Of a stretch of DNA of 64,000 nucleotides, positions 38,926 to 45,996 are shown in pieces (positions within the stretch are counted from its first letter, which is position 1; each line of letters starts with the position of its first letter). A model generated the notes under the pieces. The model did no database searches, was not told the origin of the DNA, and worked only from the letters and a program-made list of their open reading frames with translations. Source of the stretch: Methylocystaceae bacterium (lineage in GTDB: Bacteria > Pseudomonadota > Alphaproteobacteria > Rhizobiales > Beijerinckiaceae); NCBI GenBank assembly GCA_009773555.1, contig WSXZ01000030.1:24761-88760 (forward strand), read 5' to 3'. The position numbers and the translations under genes were made by a program.

Positions 38926-39759
38926 CTACTCCGCCGGGGCGCGCACCGTGGCCGAAGGCGGCCGCGCGGCAAAAAACTTGGTCGCCGCGACGATGGCGAT
39001 GAGCGTCGCGAGATAGACCGCGACCTGCATGCCGGAAGGCTGGTCGGCGTAGCCGATCAGCGTGTGCAGCACCCGGCCGACGATGCTCTTATCCGACAAA
39101 AGCCATGACGAGTCCCAGGCGGTGTCGGAGAGCGCGGTCACGAAGCCTGCCTGCTGCAGAAAAGCGACGCATTGCGCCGCAAGGCCGGCGGCGAGCAGCG
39201 TGATGAGCCATGTCGTTACGGCGAACAGGCGGCGCGGAGGGATCGCGACGAGCCCATAGAATGTCGCGACGCTCGTCACCGCGCCGAGCGCCAGTCCTGC
39301 CAGTCCCCCGGCGAAGACGTCCCAACCGGATTCGCCAGAGGCGAGAATGCCGTAAAGAAACAGCGCCACCTCGGCGCCCTCGCGCAAGACGGCCAGTCCG
39401 ACGACGGCGGTCAGCGCGAAGAGCGTCTCGTCGCCGCGCGCGACCGCCCGCCCGACGTCGGAAAGGTTCTGCGCCAGCTCGCGCCCATGCTGCGCCATCC
39501 AGATGTTGTGCCAGACGAGCATGACGACGGCGATCGCGAGGATCGAGGCGTTAAAGAGCTCCTGCCCGCTGCCGGCGAAAGCTTGGGAGAGCCGGTCGGC
39601 GAAAGCGGCGACGACAATCGCGCCCAGCGCGCCGATTCCGACGCCGGCCGCGACGAAGCCGCGAGAGCCGGCGACGCCGCGAGTCACGGCCAGAACGATG
39701 CCGATGATGAGACCGGCTTCGATGGCCTCGCGGAAGACGATGATGAGCGCGCCGAGCAT
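38926..39759 (-). CDS. FTR1-family iron permease
   Basis: The 277-residue membrane protein has seven or so hydrophobic segments and two REXXE-type motifs: REAIEAGL near the N-terminus and REGAEVALF in segment four. These are the iron-binding signatures of the FTR1/EfeU family, which import iron through the inner membrane. The upstream gene encodes a cupredoxin-like protein two bases away, so the two form an operon. No multicopper oxidase or EfeB peroxidase is nearby, which sets it apart from E. coli EfeUOB. Confidence 0.9.
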   Translation of the reverse strand: MLGALIIVFREAIEAGLIIGIVLAVTRGVAGSRGFVAAGVGIGALGAIVVAAFADRLSQAFAGSGQELFNASILAIAVVMLVWHNIWMAQHGRELAQNLSDVGRAVARGDETLFALTAVVGLAVLREGAEVALFLYGILASGESGWDVFAGGLAGLALGAVTSVATFYGLVAIPPRRLFAVTTWLITLLAAGLAAQCVAFLQQAGFVTALSDTAWDSSWLLSDKSIVGRVLHTLIGYADQPSGMQVAVYLATLIAIVAATKFFAARPPSATVRAPAE

Positions 39760-39761
39760 GG

Positions 39762-40103
39762 CTATTCCGCGATGACCTCGCCCTTGGCCGTATTATCGTG
39801 AAACTCGCCTTCGAATTTGTAGCGGCCGGGTTTCAGCGGCCGAAGCGTGAAGGTCGCCTCGCTGTTGCCGGGGATCACTTTCTCGATCCGCAGGCTCTTG
39901 CTTTCAAATTCTTCCGGCGTGGCGTCGAGGTTCTTCACGGTCAGCGTCGCCGGCTGATTGGCTGGAACGCGAAGCTCGGCCGGTTCGAAGCGGTGATCCT
40001 TGATCGTGAGCGTGAAGGCGTTCTCAGCCGCAGCGGCGGCGGACATGCCCAAGACCGAGGCCACGAGGACCCCCACAAAATGGTCGCGCTTCAAAAACCG
40101 CAT
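39762..40103 (-). CDS. Periplasmic cupredoxin-like protein (EfeO N-terminal type)
   Basis: The 113-residue protein has a signal peptide cut after SAAAAAE and a cupredoxin fold (FTLTIKDHRFEPAEL; LKPGRYKFEGEFHD). It resembles the small cupredoxin domain found at the N-terminus of EfeO and in P19-linked iron systems. Likely it presents or oxidises iron, or binds copper, for the FTR1 permease encoded two bases downstream. The start at 40103 is chosen for its basic residues and signal peptide; longer upstream starts give no signal sequence. Confidence 0.8.
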   Translation of the reverse strand: MRFLKRDHFVGVLVASVLGMSAAAAAENAFTLTIKDHRFEPAELRVPANQPATLTVKNLDATPEEFESKSLRIEKVIPGNSEATFTLRPLKPGRYKFEGEFHDNTAKGEVIAE

Positions 40104-40226
40104 CTCCCGAGTTCGCTGAGCGCCGACGGTCTCGCCGCGTCCACATCGAAAGTAAGAAGGCCAAAACATGAGGTCAATCAATCTAGTCTGGATCGCTTCC
40201 AAGCTGATGTCGCAGGGGCGCGCGCC

Positions 40227-40568
40227 TTACCCTGGATAGCCATGCCGAGATTTCGAGGCGCGCAGCAGCGACAGCGCGCGGCCGTCCTGACCGTTGGAGC
40301 AGGCTGACGCCGCCTCGCCGATCTCATTCGAGATCTGAGCATGGACGCTCCTGTTGACGTGTCCCATCGCGAGATCATTGTCGATCACTGAGCGATAGCG
40401 GGCGACGGCGCCGGCGCAGCCCGGGGCGTCCGGCGGAGCCGCTTCGACCATCCGCGCCGGCGGCGGGCCCGCTGGCCCGGGAGGAACGATCTGCGTTTGG
40501 CGCGCGGCGTTGCAGCCGGCGAGGCCGGCCGCGGCGCATGCGGCCAAGAAAAGCAAACCTGCGCGCAT
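40227..40568 (-). CDS. Small putative lipoprotein
   Basis: The 113-residue protein starts MRAGLLFLAACAAAGLAGCNA, with a lipobox (LAGC), followed by a proline-rich linker and a C-terminal helical part with two further cysteines. I do not recognise a named family with confidence, though similar small lipoproteins occur in Rhizobiales. It lies on the minus strand, 123 bases upstream of the cupredoxin gene, so it could be part of that iron-uptake transcript. Confidence 0.6.
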   Translation of the reverse strand: MRAGLLFLAACAAAGLAGCNAARQTQIVPPGPAGPPPARMVEAAPPDAPGCAGAVARYRSVIDNDLAMGHVNRSVHAQISNEIGEAASACSNGQDGRALSLLRASKSRHGYPG

Positions 40569-40730
40569 CCGTTTCTCCAATGCTTGGCTGAAGTTTGGCT
40601 TCTCATACCGGCGAGCGCCCGTCTTGGGCAATATGTCCTCTTCGCTTGCCGGCGCCGCCAAACCGCGTCAGCATCGCAAAGCGCCCTGACGCTCTTTTGT
40701 CCGCAGTTGCTTAAGCTGTTGGAGGAAAAA

Positions 40731-41954
40731 ATGATTCGCAACATTATCCTGCTCGACGGCACATGGAATACGCCGCGCGATTTCACCAGCATTTGCAAGA
40801 AGTCCTGGGACGAGAAAGTCGCCGAAAAGCTCATCCCGCCGAAAGGCGCGGACGGCGTCGAGCAGAACGTCCGCTACTTTTCCGGCGTCGGCGCTGAAGG
40901 ATTCAAGATCGTCGGCGGCGCCGCCGGCCTCGGCCTGCGGACCATCGTTCAGGACGCCTACAATTGGGTCGTCGACAATTATCGGGACGATCAGGAGCTG
41001 TATATCTACGGGTTTTCGCGCGGCGCCTATGCAGCCCGCGCATTGGCCGGGCTGATCGGCGACTGCGGCATCCGAAAGACAAAAGACAAAAACATCTTCG
41101 ACATCGTGAAGACCAACAAGAGCGCGAAGAAGGCGGCGCGGCTCGGCGCGCCGCCGAGCGGTCCCGACGTTCAGGCGAACAATCGCATCAAGCTGCTCGG
41201 CGTTTTCGACACCGTCGGCTCATATGGCGTGCCCGCCGGTTTCAGCGGGCTTGCGCCGCTCGGCCGCTACGTCACGCTGGCGGTGTTCGGCGGTTTTGAG
41301 GACACGCAGCTCGGGGCGCATGTCGATCATGCGCTGCACGCGATCGGCGTCGACGAGCGCCGCCGTCCCTTTACGCCGGCTTTCTGGACGGTCAAGAAAG
41401 GGGCGCCGCATCCCAAGAACATCGAGCAGAACTGGTTTCCGGGCGTCCACTGCAACGTCGGCGGCGGCTATCCGGAATCTGGTCTTTCGGACATCGCATT
41501 GATCTGGATGATCGCGCGCACGCAGGCGCTCACCGGACTCTCCTTCGACGAAGCGGCGATCCGGCGCGCGCTGAAGCCCAATATCGACGGAAACATCCCC
41601 GATTCCGCAGAGAAATATCCGATCGACAGGAATTTTCCGCGCAGCCGCGAGATGTTTCCCGCCGGCGCCCCGGCCAATAGTCTTATCAGCTCCAGTGGCG
41701 ATCCCGCCGAGGAACAGGTCAATGAGAACGTCCATTGGAGCGTGCTGGCCAAGCTCGGCCGCAGCTGCAACATCTATGGCGCCAATAGTCCTTACGATCC
41801 TCCAAACCTGAAAGAAGCGATGGCGCGACTTGGCCCCGACCTCGCGGGAAGGGTGGCGTCCATCACCGAAGAGGAGGCGCGATTGCTGCCGCCCGATCTC
41901 GGCGAGCTGGCGAAGGCCAGCGCCGCCCGCCAGCCCGCCGACGCGACGCCGTGA
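40731..41954 (+). CDS. DUF2235 alpha/beta hydrolase (possible phospholipase)
   Basis: The 407-residue protein begins MIRNIILLDGTWNTP, typical of DUF2235. It has the nucleophile elbow GFSRGAYAAR (GxSxG), a FDTVGSYGVP acid region and a late histidine in HCNVGGGYPESGLSD. The domain occurs in type VI secretion phospholipase effectors (Tle1-like) and in stand-alone housekeeping hydrolases. No VgrG, PAAR, Hcp or immunity-type gene is nearby, so a secreted effector role is not supported here. A strong GGAGG site precedes the ATG. It is divergent from the lipoprotein gene. Confidence 0.82.
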   Translation: MIRNIILLDGTWNTPRDFTSICKKSWDEKVAEKLIPPKGADGVEQNVRYFSGVGAEGFKIVGGAAGLGLRTIVQDAYNWVVDNYRDDQELYIYGFSRGAYAARALAGLIGDCGIRKTKDKNIFDIVKTNKSAKKAARLGAPPSGPDVQANNRIKLLGVFDTVGSYGVPAGFSGLAPLGRYVTLAVFGGFEDTQLGAHVDHALHAIGVDERRRPFTPAFWTVKKGAPHPKNIEQNWFPGVHCNVGGGYPESGLSDIALIWMIARTQALTGLSFDEAAIRRALKPNIDGNIPDSAEKYPIDRNFPRSREMFPAGAPANSLISSSGDPAEEQVNENVHWSVLAKLGRSCNIYGANSPYDPPNLKEAMARLGPDLAGRVASITEEEARLLPPDLGELAKASAARQPADATP

Positions 41955-42152
41955 GCAGCGGGACGACCCGACGTCGGTGGGCCGGGGCTCCCGCGTTTTT
42001 CGCTTGGCGACGCGGCGCTAAGGGGCTATAAGCCGCTTGAATTCGTGGCGCGCGGCCGGCAGGTCCCGCGCCGCGATCGTTTTACGGCGCGAGTCATTTG
42101 TGACGTGAGTCATAGGGGTGGATCGCGCGTCCCCGCATAGCCCGGTAGCCGA

Positions 42153-42344
42153 ATGGTCAATCCGTTTCAATTCCTGCAGGAAGTCCGCGCGGAAGCGGGC
42201 AAGGTCACCTGGCCTTCGCGCCGCGAGACGCTCATCACGACCGGCCTCGTCGTCCTGATGGTGCTATTCGCAAGCCTTTTTTTCGTCGTCGTCGATTCGG
42301 CGCTGCGTTTCGCCGTCCAGTTGATGCTGGGCGTCGGTCGGTAG
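42153..42344 (+). CDS. secE: Protein translocase subunit SecE
   Basis: The 63-residue protein begins with the conserved cytoplasmic stretch VNPFQFLQEVRAEAGKVTWPSRRET, shortened here, followed by one membrane helix. It is the short form of SecE, which clamps SecY in the Sec translocon. nusG follows 24 bases later, the usual arrangement. The tRNA-Trp gene that often lies just upstream of secE is not visible. Confidence 0.93.
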   Translation: MVNPFQFLQEVRAEAGKVTWPSRRETLITTGLVVLMVLFASLFFVVVDSALRFAVQLMLGVGR

Positions 42345-42368
42345 ACAATTGGAGCTAGTCGCGCCGCT

Positions 42369-42899
42369 ATGAGCATGCGCTGGTACATCGTTCACGCCTA
42401 TTCGAACTTCGAAAAGAAGGTCGCCGAGGCGATCCGCGAGGGCGCGGGGCAGCGCGGGCTCGCCGACCAATTCGAAGAGATTCTGGTCCCGACCGAGCAG
42501 GTCATGGAAGTGCGGCGCGGACGCAAGGTCTCCGCCGAGCGCAAATTCTTCCCCGGCTATGTGCTGGTGAAATGCGAACTCACCGATCAGGTGTTCTCGC
42601 TGATCAAGAATACGCCGAAGGTCACGGGCTTTCTTGGCGCCGACAACAAGCCGATGCCGATCAGCGAGGAAGAGGCCCTGCGCATCAAGGGCCAGGTCGC
42701 CGATGGCGTCGAGCGGCCAAAGCCGACGATCATGTTCGAGGTGGGCGAGACGGTGCGCGTCGCCGACGGGCCTTTCGCCTCTTTCAACGGCCTCGTCGAG
42801 GAGATCGACGAGGCGCGTTCACGCCTCAAGGTCGCCGTGTCGATCTTCGGCCGGCCGACGCCGGTCGAGCTGGAGTTCGCCCAGGTCGAGAAGGTTTAA
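42369..42899 (+). CDS. nusG: Transcription termination/antitermination factor NusG
   Basis: The 176-residue protein has the NGN domain ([19 protein letters not shown]) and a C-terminal KOW domain ([17 protein letters not shown]). NusG binds RNA polymerase, reduces pausing, and links to Rho or to ribosomal protein S10. It is normally followed directly by rplK; here a palindromic repeat and a small coiled-coil gene come between. Confidence 0.96.
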   Translation: MSMRWYIVHAYSNFEKKVAEAIREGAGQRGLADQFEEILVPTEQVMEVRRGRKVSAERKFFPGYVLVKCELTDQVFSLIKNTPKVTGFLGADNKPMPISEEEALRIKGQVADGVERPKPTIMFEVGETVRVADGPFASFNGLVEEIDEARSRLKVAVSIFGRPTPVELEFAQVEKV

Positions 42900-42925
42900 G
42901 CCGCCTGCTGCCGGAAGAGGCGCGT

Positions 42926-43030
42926 CCCTCCCCTTGACGGGGAGGGTGGCTTGCGCAGCAAGCCGGGCGGGGTGCAAAGCATCCCCCACCCGATCGCCTG
43001 CGGCGATCGACCTCCCCGCAAGGGGGAGGT
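42926..43030. repeat. Composite palindromic repeat (family D) after nusG
   Basis: CCCTCCCCTTGACGGGGAGGG at one end (shown for reference) and CCTCCCCGCAAGGGGGAGG at the other are separate hairpins around inner ones (GGCTTGCGCAGCAAGCC; CGATCGCCTGCGGCGATCG). The family is common in Rhizobiales. It separates secE-nusG from the downstream coiled-coil gene. Confidence 0.75.
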
Positions 43031-43122
43031 AGGCGCCCGGGTCAACTGGGTTCGTCCCGCGCTTTTGCAAAATCATGATATGAAGGTTTGCCGCCCGGTG
43101 TTCAGCGGCGATGGGAGCCGCG

Positions 43123-43470
43123 ATGAGCGACGAGCCCGAAAATTTCACCTTAGCGCTGCTGCGCAAGATCGACGCGAAGGTGGATAGCCTTCGCGAAGAG
43201 ATGGCGACGAAGAGCGACGTCGCTGACGTCCGCTCCGAGGTCCATTCGCTGCGCGCCGATGTCGCCTCCGACCTAATGAACCTCGAAGAGCGCATCGATG
43301 AGCGCCTTAAGGCGCAGGAGAAGCGCCTGAGCGACCAGATTTCGGGTCTGCGCCGCTCGGTGATGGAATATCACTCTTCGCAAATCGGGCATGGCGTGCT
43401 GCTGACCGAATTCGAAGAGCGCCTGCGCCGCCTCGAAGAGCATGTGGGCCTGACACCCGAGGGGCATTGA
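43123..43470 (+). CDS. Small coiled-coil protein of unknown function
   Basis: The 115-residue protein starts [19 protein letters not shown] and is almost wholly helical and heptad-rich (residues ~10-105, with repeated EERI, RLRRLEE and LRADV units). There is no signal peptide or membrane segment. It resembles short hypothetical proteins of Rhizobiales, but I cannot give it a function. It interrupts the usual nusG-rplK order and is followed by an intrinsic terminator, so it seems an independent unit. Confidence 0.65.
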   Translation: MSDEPENFTLALLRKIDAKVDSLREEMATKSDVADVRSEVHSLRADVASDLMNLEERIDERLKAQEKRLSDQISGLRRSVMEYHSSQIGHGVLLTEFEERLRRLEEHVGLTPEGH

Positions 43471-43527
43471 GGGGCTCGCGTCAGCAGCCATCAGTTGCTT
43501 TTCCCGATCTCGTCAGTATAAGTCGCT

Positions 43528-43551
43528 AGCCCTCTCGCCGAGGGCTTTTTT
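43528..43551 (+). terminator. Intrinsic terminator before rplK
   Basis: AGCCCTC pairs with GAGGGCT around a TCGCC loop, followed directly by a run of T. It separates the coiled-coil gene from the rplK leader. Confidence 0.85.
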
Positions 43552-43689
43552 CGTTCCTTCCAATGGAAACGAAAACCATACGTGGCGGGTCTGCCCCGAC
43601 GCCATCGGGGAACTCCAGGCCGGACCACGAACTGCAACCGGCGCCGACGCGATTGAATCGCGGCGGGCGTCAAACGTTGGAGACAGCAA

Positions 43690-44107
43690 ATGGCGAAGAA
43701 AATCGCCGGCTATATCAACGTCGCCGCCGATCGGTCCCGCGCTCGGCCAGCGCGGCCTCAACATCATGGAGTTCTGCAAGGCGTTCAACGCCAAGACGGG
43801 ACAGATCGAGAAGGGGACGCCCATCCCCGTCGTGATCACCGCCTATCAGGACCGCTCCTTCACCTTCGAGATGAGGCAGCCGCCGGTCAGCTTCTTCCTC
43901 AAGAAGGCCGTCGGCCTCAAGATCGGCAAGAAGCCTGCCTCCGGCTCCAAATTGCCGGGCCGCAACGTCGTCGGAAAGATCACACAGGCGCAGATCCGCG
44001 ACATCGCGGAAAAGAAGATCGTCGATCTCAACTGCGCCTCGATTGAATCCGCGATGTCGATGATCGCCGGCTCCGCCCGGGCGATGGGCCTTGAGGTGGT
44101 GGAGTAA
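43690..44107 (+). pseudogene. rplK: Ribosomal protein L11, 29 bases missing near the N-terminus
   Basis: L11 binds 23S rRNA at the GTPase centre and is needed for RelA activation. The start MAKKIAGYI is perfect, but the next codons (NVAAD) shift frame. From [19 protein letters not shown] onward the normal protein continues in another frame to its stop at 44107. The conserved KLQVPAGAANPSPP segment is nearly all absent. Comparison with the family places a 29-base loss at ~43716-43718, between ATCAA and CGTCGCC. An internal start at 43766 would give a protein without its N-terminal domain. rplA follows after four bases. Confidence 0.9.
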
Positions 44108-44111
44108 GACC

Positions 44112-44816
44112 ATGGCGCATGTCGGAAAACGTATTGCCAAGTCCCGCGAGGGCATCGAACGCACCAAGCTCTATGCGATTGACGAGGCGGTGAAGCTCGT
44201 GCGCGAGCGCGCCAAGGCGAAATTCGACGAATCCGTCGAAATCGCCATGAATCTCGGCGTCGATCCCAAACACGCCGACCAGATGGTGCGCGGCGTCGTC
44301 AATCTGCCGAACGGCACCGGCCGCGTTCTGCGCGTCGCGGTTTTCGCGCGCGGCGCCAAGGCTGATGAAGCCACGGCGGCGGGCGCCGACGTCGTCGGCG
44401 CCGAGGATCTCGTGACGACGGTGCAGGGCGGAACGATCGACTTCGACCGCTGCATCGCGACGCCGGACATGATGCCGCTCGTCGGCCGCCTCGGCAAGGT
44501 GCTCGGCCCGCGCGGCCTGATGCCGAACCCGAAGGTCGGCACGGTGACGATGGACGTCGCCGGCGCGGTGAAGGCCTCTAAGGGCGGCGCGGTCGAGTTT
44601 CGCGTCGAGAAGGCCGGCATCGTGCAGGGGACGATCGGCAAGGCCTCGTTCGACGACGGCAAGCTCGTCGAGAACATCAAGGCCTTCGTCGACGCCGTGG
44701 CCAAGGCGAAGCCGCAGGGCGCCAAGGGCACCTATATTCAGCGCGTCGCGCTCAGCTCCACCCAGGGGCCGGGCGTGAAGGTCGACGTGTCGAGCCTCGG
44801 CGCAGCCCCGCACTGA
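44112..44816 (+). CDS. rplA: Ribosomal protein L1
   Basis: The 234-residue protein ([10 protein letters not shown]...) has the full two-domain L1 fold, including the signature region [17 protein letters not shown]1 binds 23S rRNA in the mobile stalk and in many bacteria represses the rplKA mRNA. It follows rplK by four bases and ends in a strong terminator. The rplJ-rplL-rpoB-rpoC block that usually follows is absent; sucD comes next. Confidence 0.97.
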   Translation: MAHVGKRIAKSREGIERTKLYAIDEAVKLVRERAKAKFDESVEIAMNLGVDPKHADQMVRGVVNLPNGTGRVLRVAVFARGAKADEATAAGADVVGAEDLVTTVQGGTIDFDRCIATPDMMPLVGRLGKVLGPRGLMPNPKVGTVTMDVAGAVKASKGGAVEFRVEKAGIVQGTIGKASFDDGKLVENIKAFVDAVAKAKPQGAKGTYIQRVALSSTQGPGVKVDVSSLGAAPH

Positions 44817-44835
44817 GCGAAGTCCTTTCGACATC

Positions 44836-44864
44836 AAAAGCCGGCGGGAAACCGCCGGCTTTTT
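44836..44864 (+). terminator. Intrinsic terminator of rplKA
   Basis: AAAAGCCGGCGG pairs with CCGCCGGCTTTT around GAAA, and the T-run continues. It starts 20 bases past the rplA stop. Confidence 0.9.
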
Positions 44865-44925
44865 GTTTTGGTTCATCCAACGTAAAGGCTTGGCGCGCCA
44901 AAACAGACGGGCGAGAGCGCGACGC

Positions 44926-44946
44926 GGCCCCCTGTCGCAGGGGGCC
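44926..44946. other. Strong hairpin between rplA and sucD
   Basis: GGCCCCCTG pairs perfectly with CAGGGGGCC around TCG. It has no long T-run. It could be a leader structure left from a missing downstream operon (rplJ leaders lie in this position elsewhere) or a second weak terminator. Confidence 0.5.
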
Positions 44947-45041
44947 TTCTCCGCCTTGTGCGGCTGAGCTTTTGTCAATAGGTTCCGCGCGGGCGACGAC
45001 GGGCGGCGGCTCCGGTTTTTCGCTTATTCAAAGGCGCGCTC

Positions 45042-45926
45042 ATGTCCGTGCTGATCGACAAGAACACCAAAGTCATCACCCAAGGCTTCACCGGCAAGAC
45101 CGCCACCTTCCACTCCGTCCAGGCCCTCGACTATGGGACCAAAATGGTCGGCGGCGTGTCGCCCGGCAAAGGCGGCTCGATCCATCTCGATCTTCCGGTC
45201 TTCGACACGGTCCTCGAGGCGCGCGAAAAGACCGGCGCCGACGCGTCCGTGGTCTATGTCCCTCCGCCGGGCGCCGCCGACGCCATCTGCGAGGCGATCG
45301 AGGCGGAGATCCCGCTGATCGTCTGCATCACCGAGGGCGTGCCGGTCCAGGACATGATCCGCGTCAAGCGCGCGCTCTGCGGCTCCAAGTCCCGCCTCAT
45401 CGGGCCGAACTGCCCGGGCGTCGTCACCGCCGGCGAGAGCAAGATCGGCATCATGCCCGGCAATATTTTCTCACGCGGCTCGGTCGGAGTCGTGTCGCGA
45501 TCCGGGACGCTCACCTATGAGGCGGTGTTCCAGACGACTCGCGAAGGCCTCGGTCAGACGACGGCCGTCGGCATCGGCGGCGATCCTGTCAAAGGCACGG
45601 ATTTTATCGAAGTGCTGGAGTTGTTTCTCGCGGACGAGGCAACTAAGTCCATCATCATGATCGGCGAGATCGGCGGGGCGGCCGAGGAAGACGCGGCCCA
45701 ATTCTTGAAAGACGAGGCGAAGCGCGGCCGCAAGAAGCCGGTGGTCGGGTTCATCGCAGGCCGCACCGCGCCTCCTGGCCGCCGCATGGGCCATGCGGGC
45801 GCGATCGTCTCGGGCGGCAAAGGCGACGCCGAAAGTAAAATCGCAGCCATGGAGTCGGCGGGCATCAAAGTGTCGCCCTCGCCTGCGAGGCTGGGAAAGA
45901 CCTTGGTCGAAGCGCTGAAGGGCTAG
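45042..45926 (+). CDS. sucD: Succinyl-CoA synthetase alpha subunit
   Basis: The 294-residue protein has an N-terminal CoA-binding Rossmann domain ([15 protein letters not shown]) and a ligase domain with the active-site histidine region [14 protein letters not shown]. It makes succinate and nucleotide triphosphate from succinyl-CoA in the TCA cycle together with SucC. sucC and mdh, which usually come just before it, are missing here. The sucAB genes follow, so SucD is a better call than the related malate-CoA ligase subunit MtkB of the serine cycle. Confidence 0.93.
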   Translation: MSVLIDKNTKVITQGFTGKTATFHSVQALDYGTKMVGGVSPGKGGSIHLDLPVFDTVLEAREKTGADASVVYVPPPGAADAICEAIEAEIPLIVCITEGVPVQDMIRVKRALCGSKSRLIGPNCPGVVTAGESKIGIMPGNIFSRGSVGVVSRSGTLTYEAVFQTTREGLGQTTAVGIGGDPVKGTDFIEVLELFLADEATKSIIMIGEIGGAAEEDAAQFLKDEAKRGRKKPVVGFIAGRTAPPGRRMGHAGAIVSGGKGDAESKIAAMESAGIKVSPSPARLGKTLVEALKG

Positions 45927-45996
45927 CGGCTCGCCCGCTCATCGCTTCGAAAGTCGTCGGGAGCTTTGAGCGCCGGCGCTTTTGGGAAAGATTGAG

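Noticed and set aside
41955..42152. tRNA-Trp expected upstream of secE
   Set aside because: I could not find an anticodon stem with CCA or a TTC-loop GGTTCAA in this gap.
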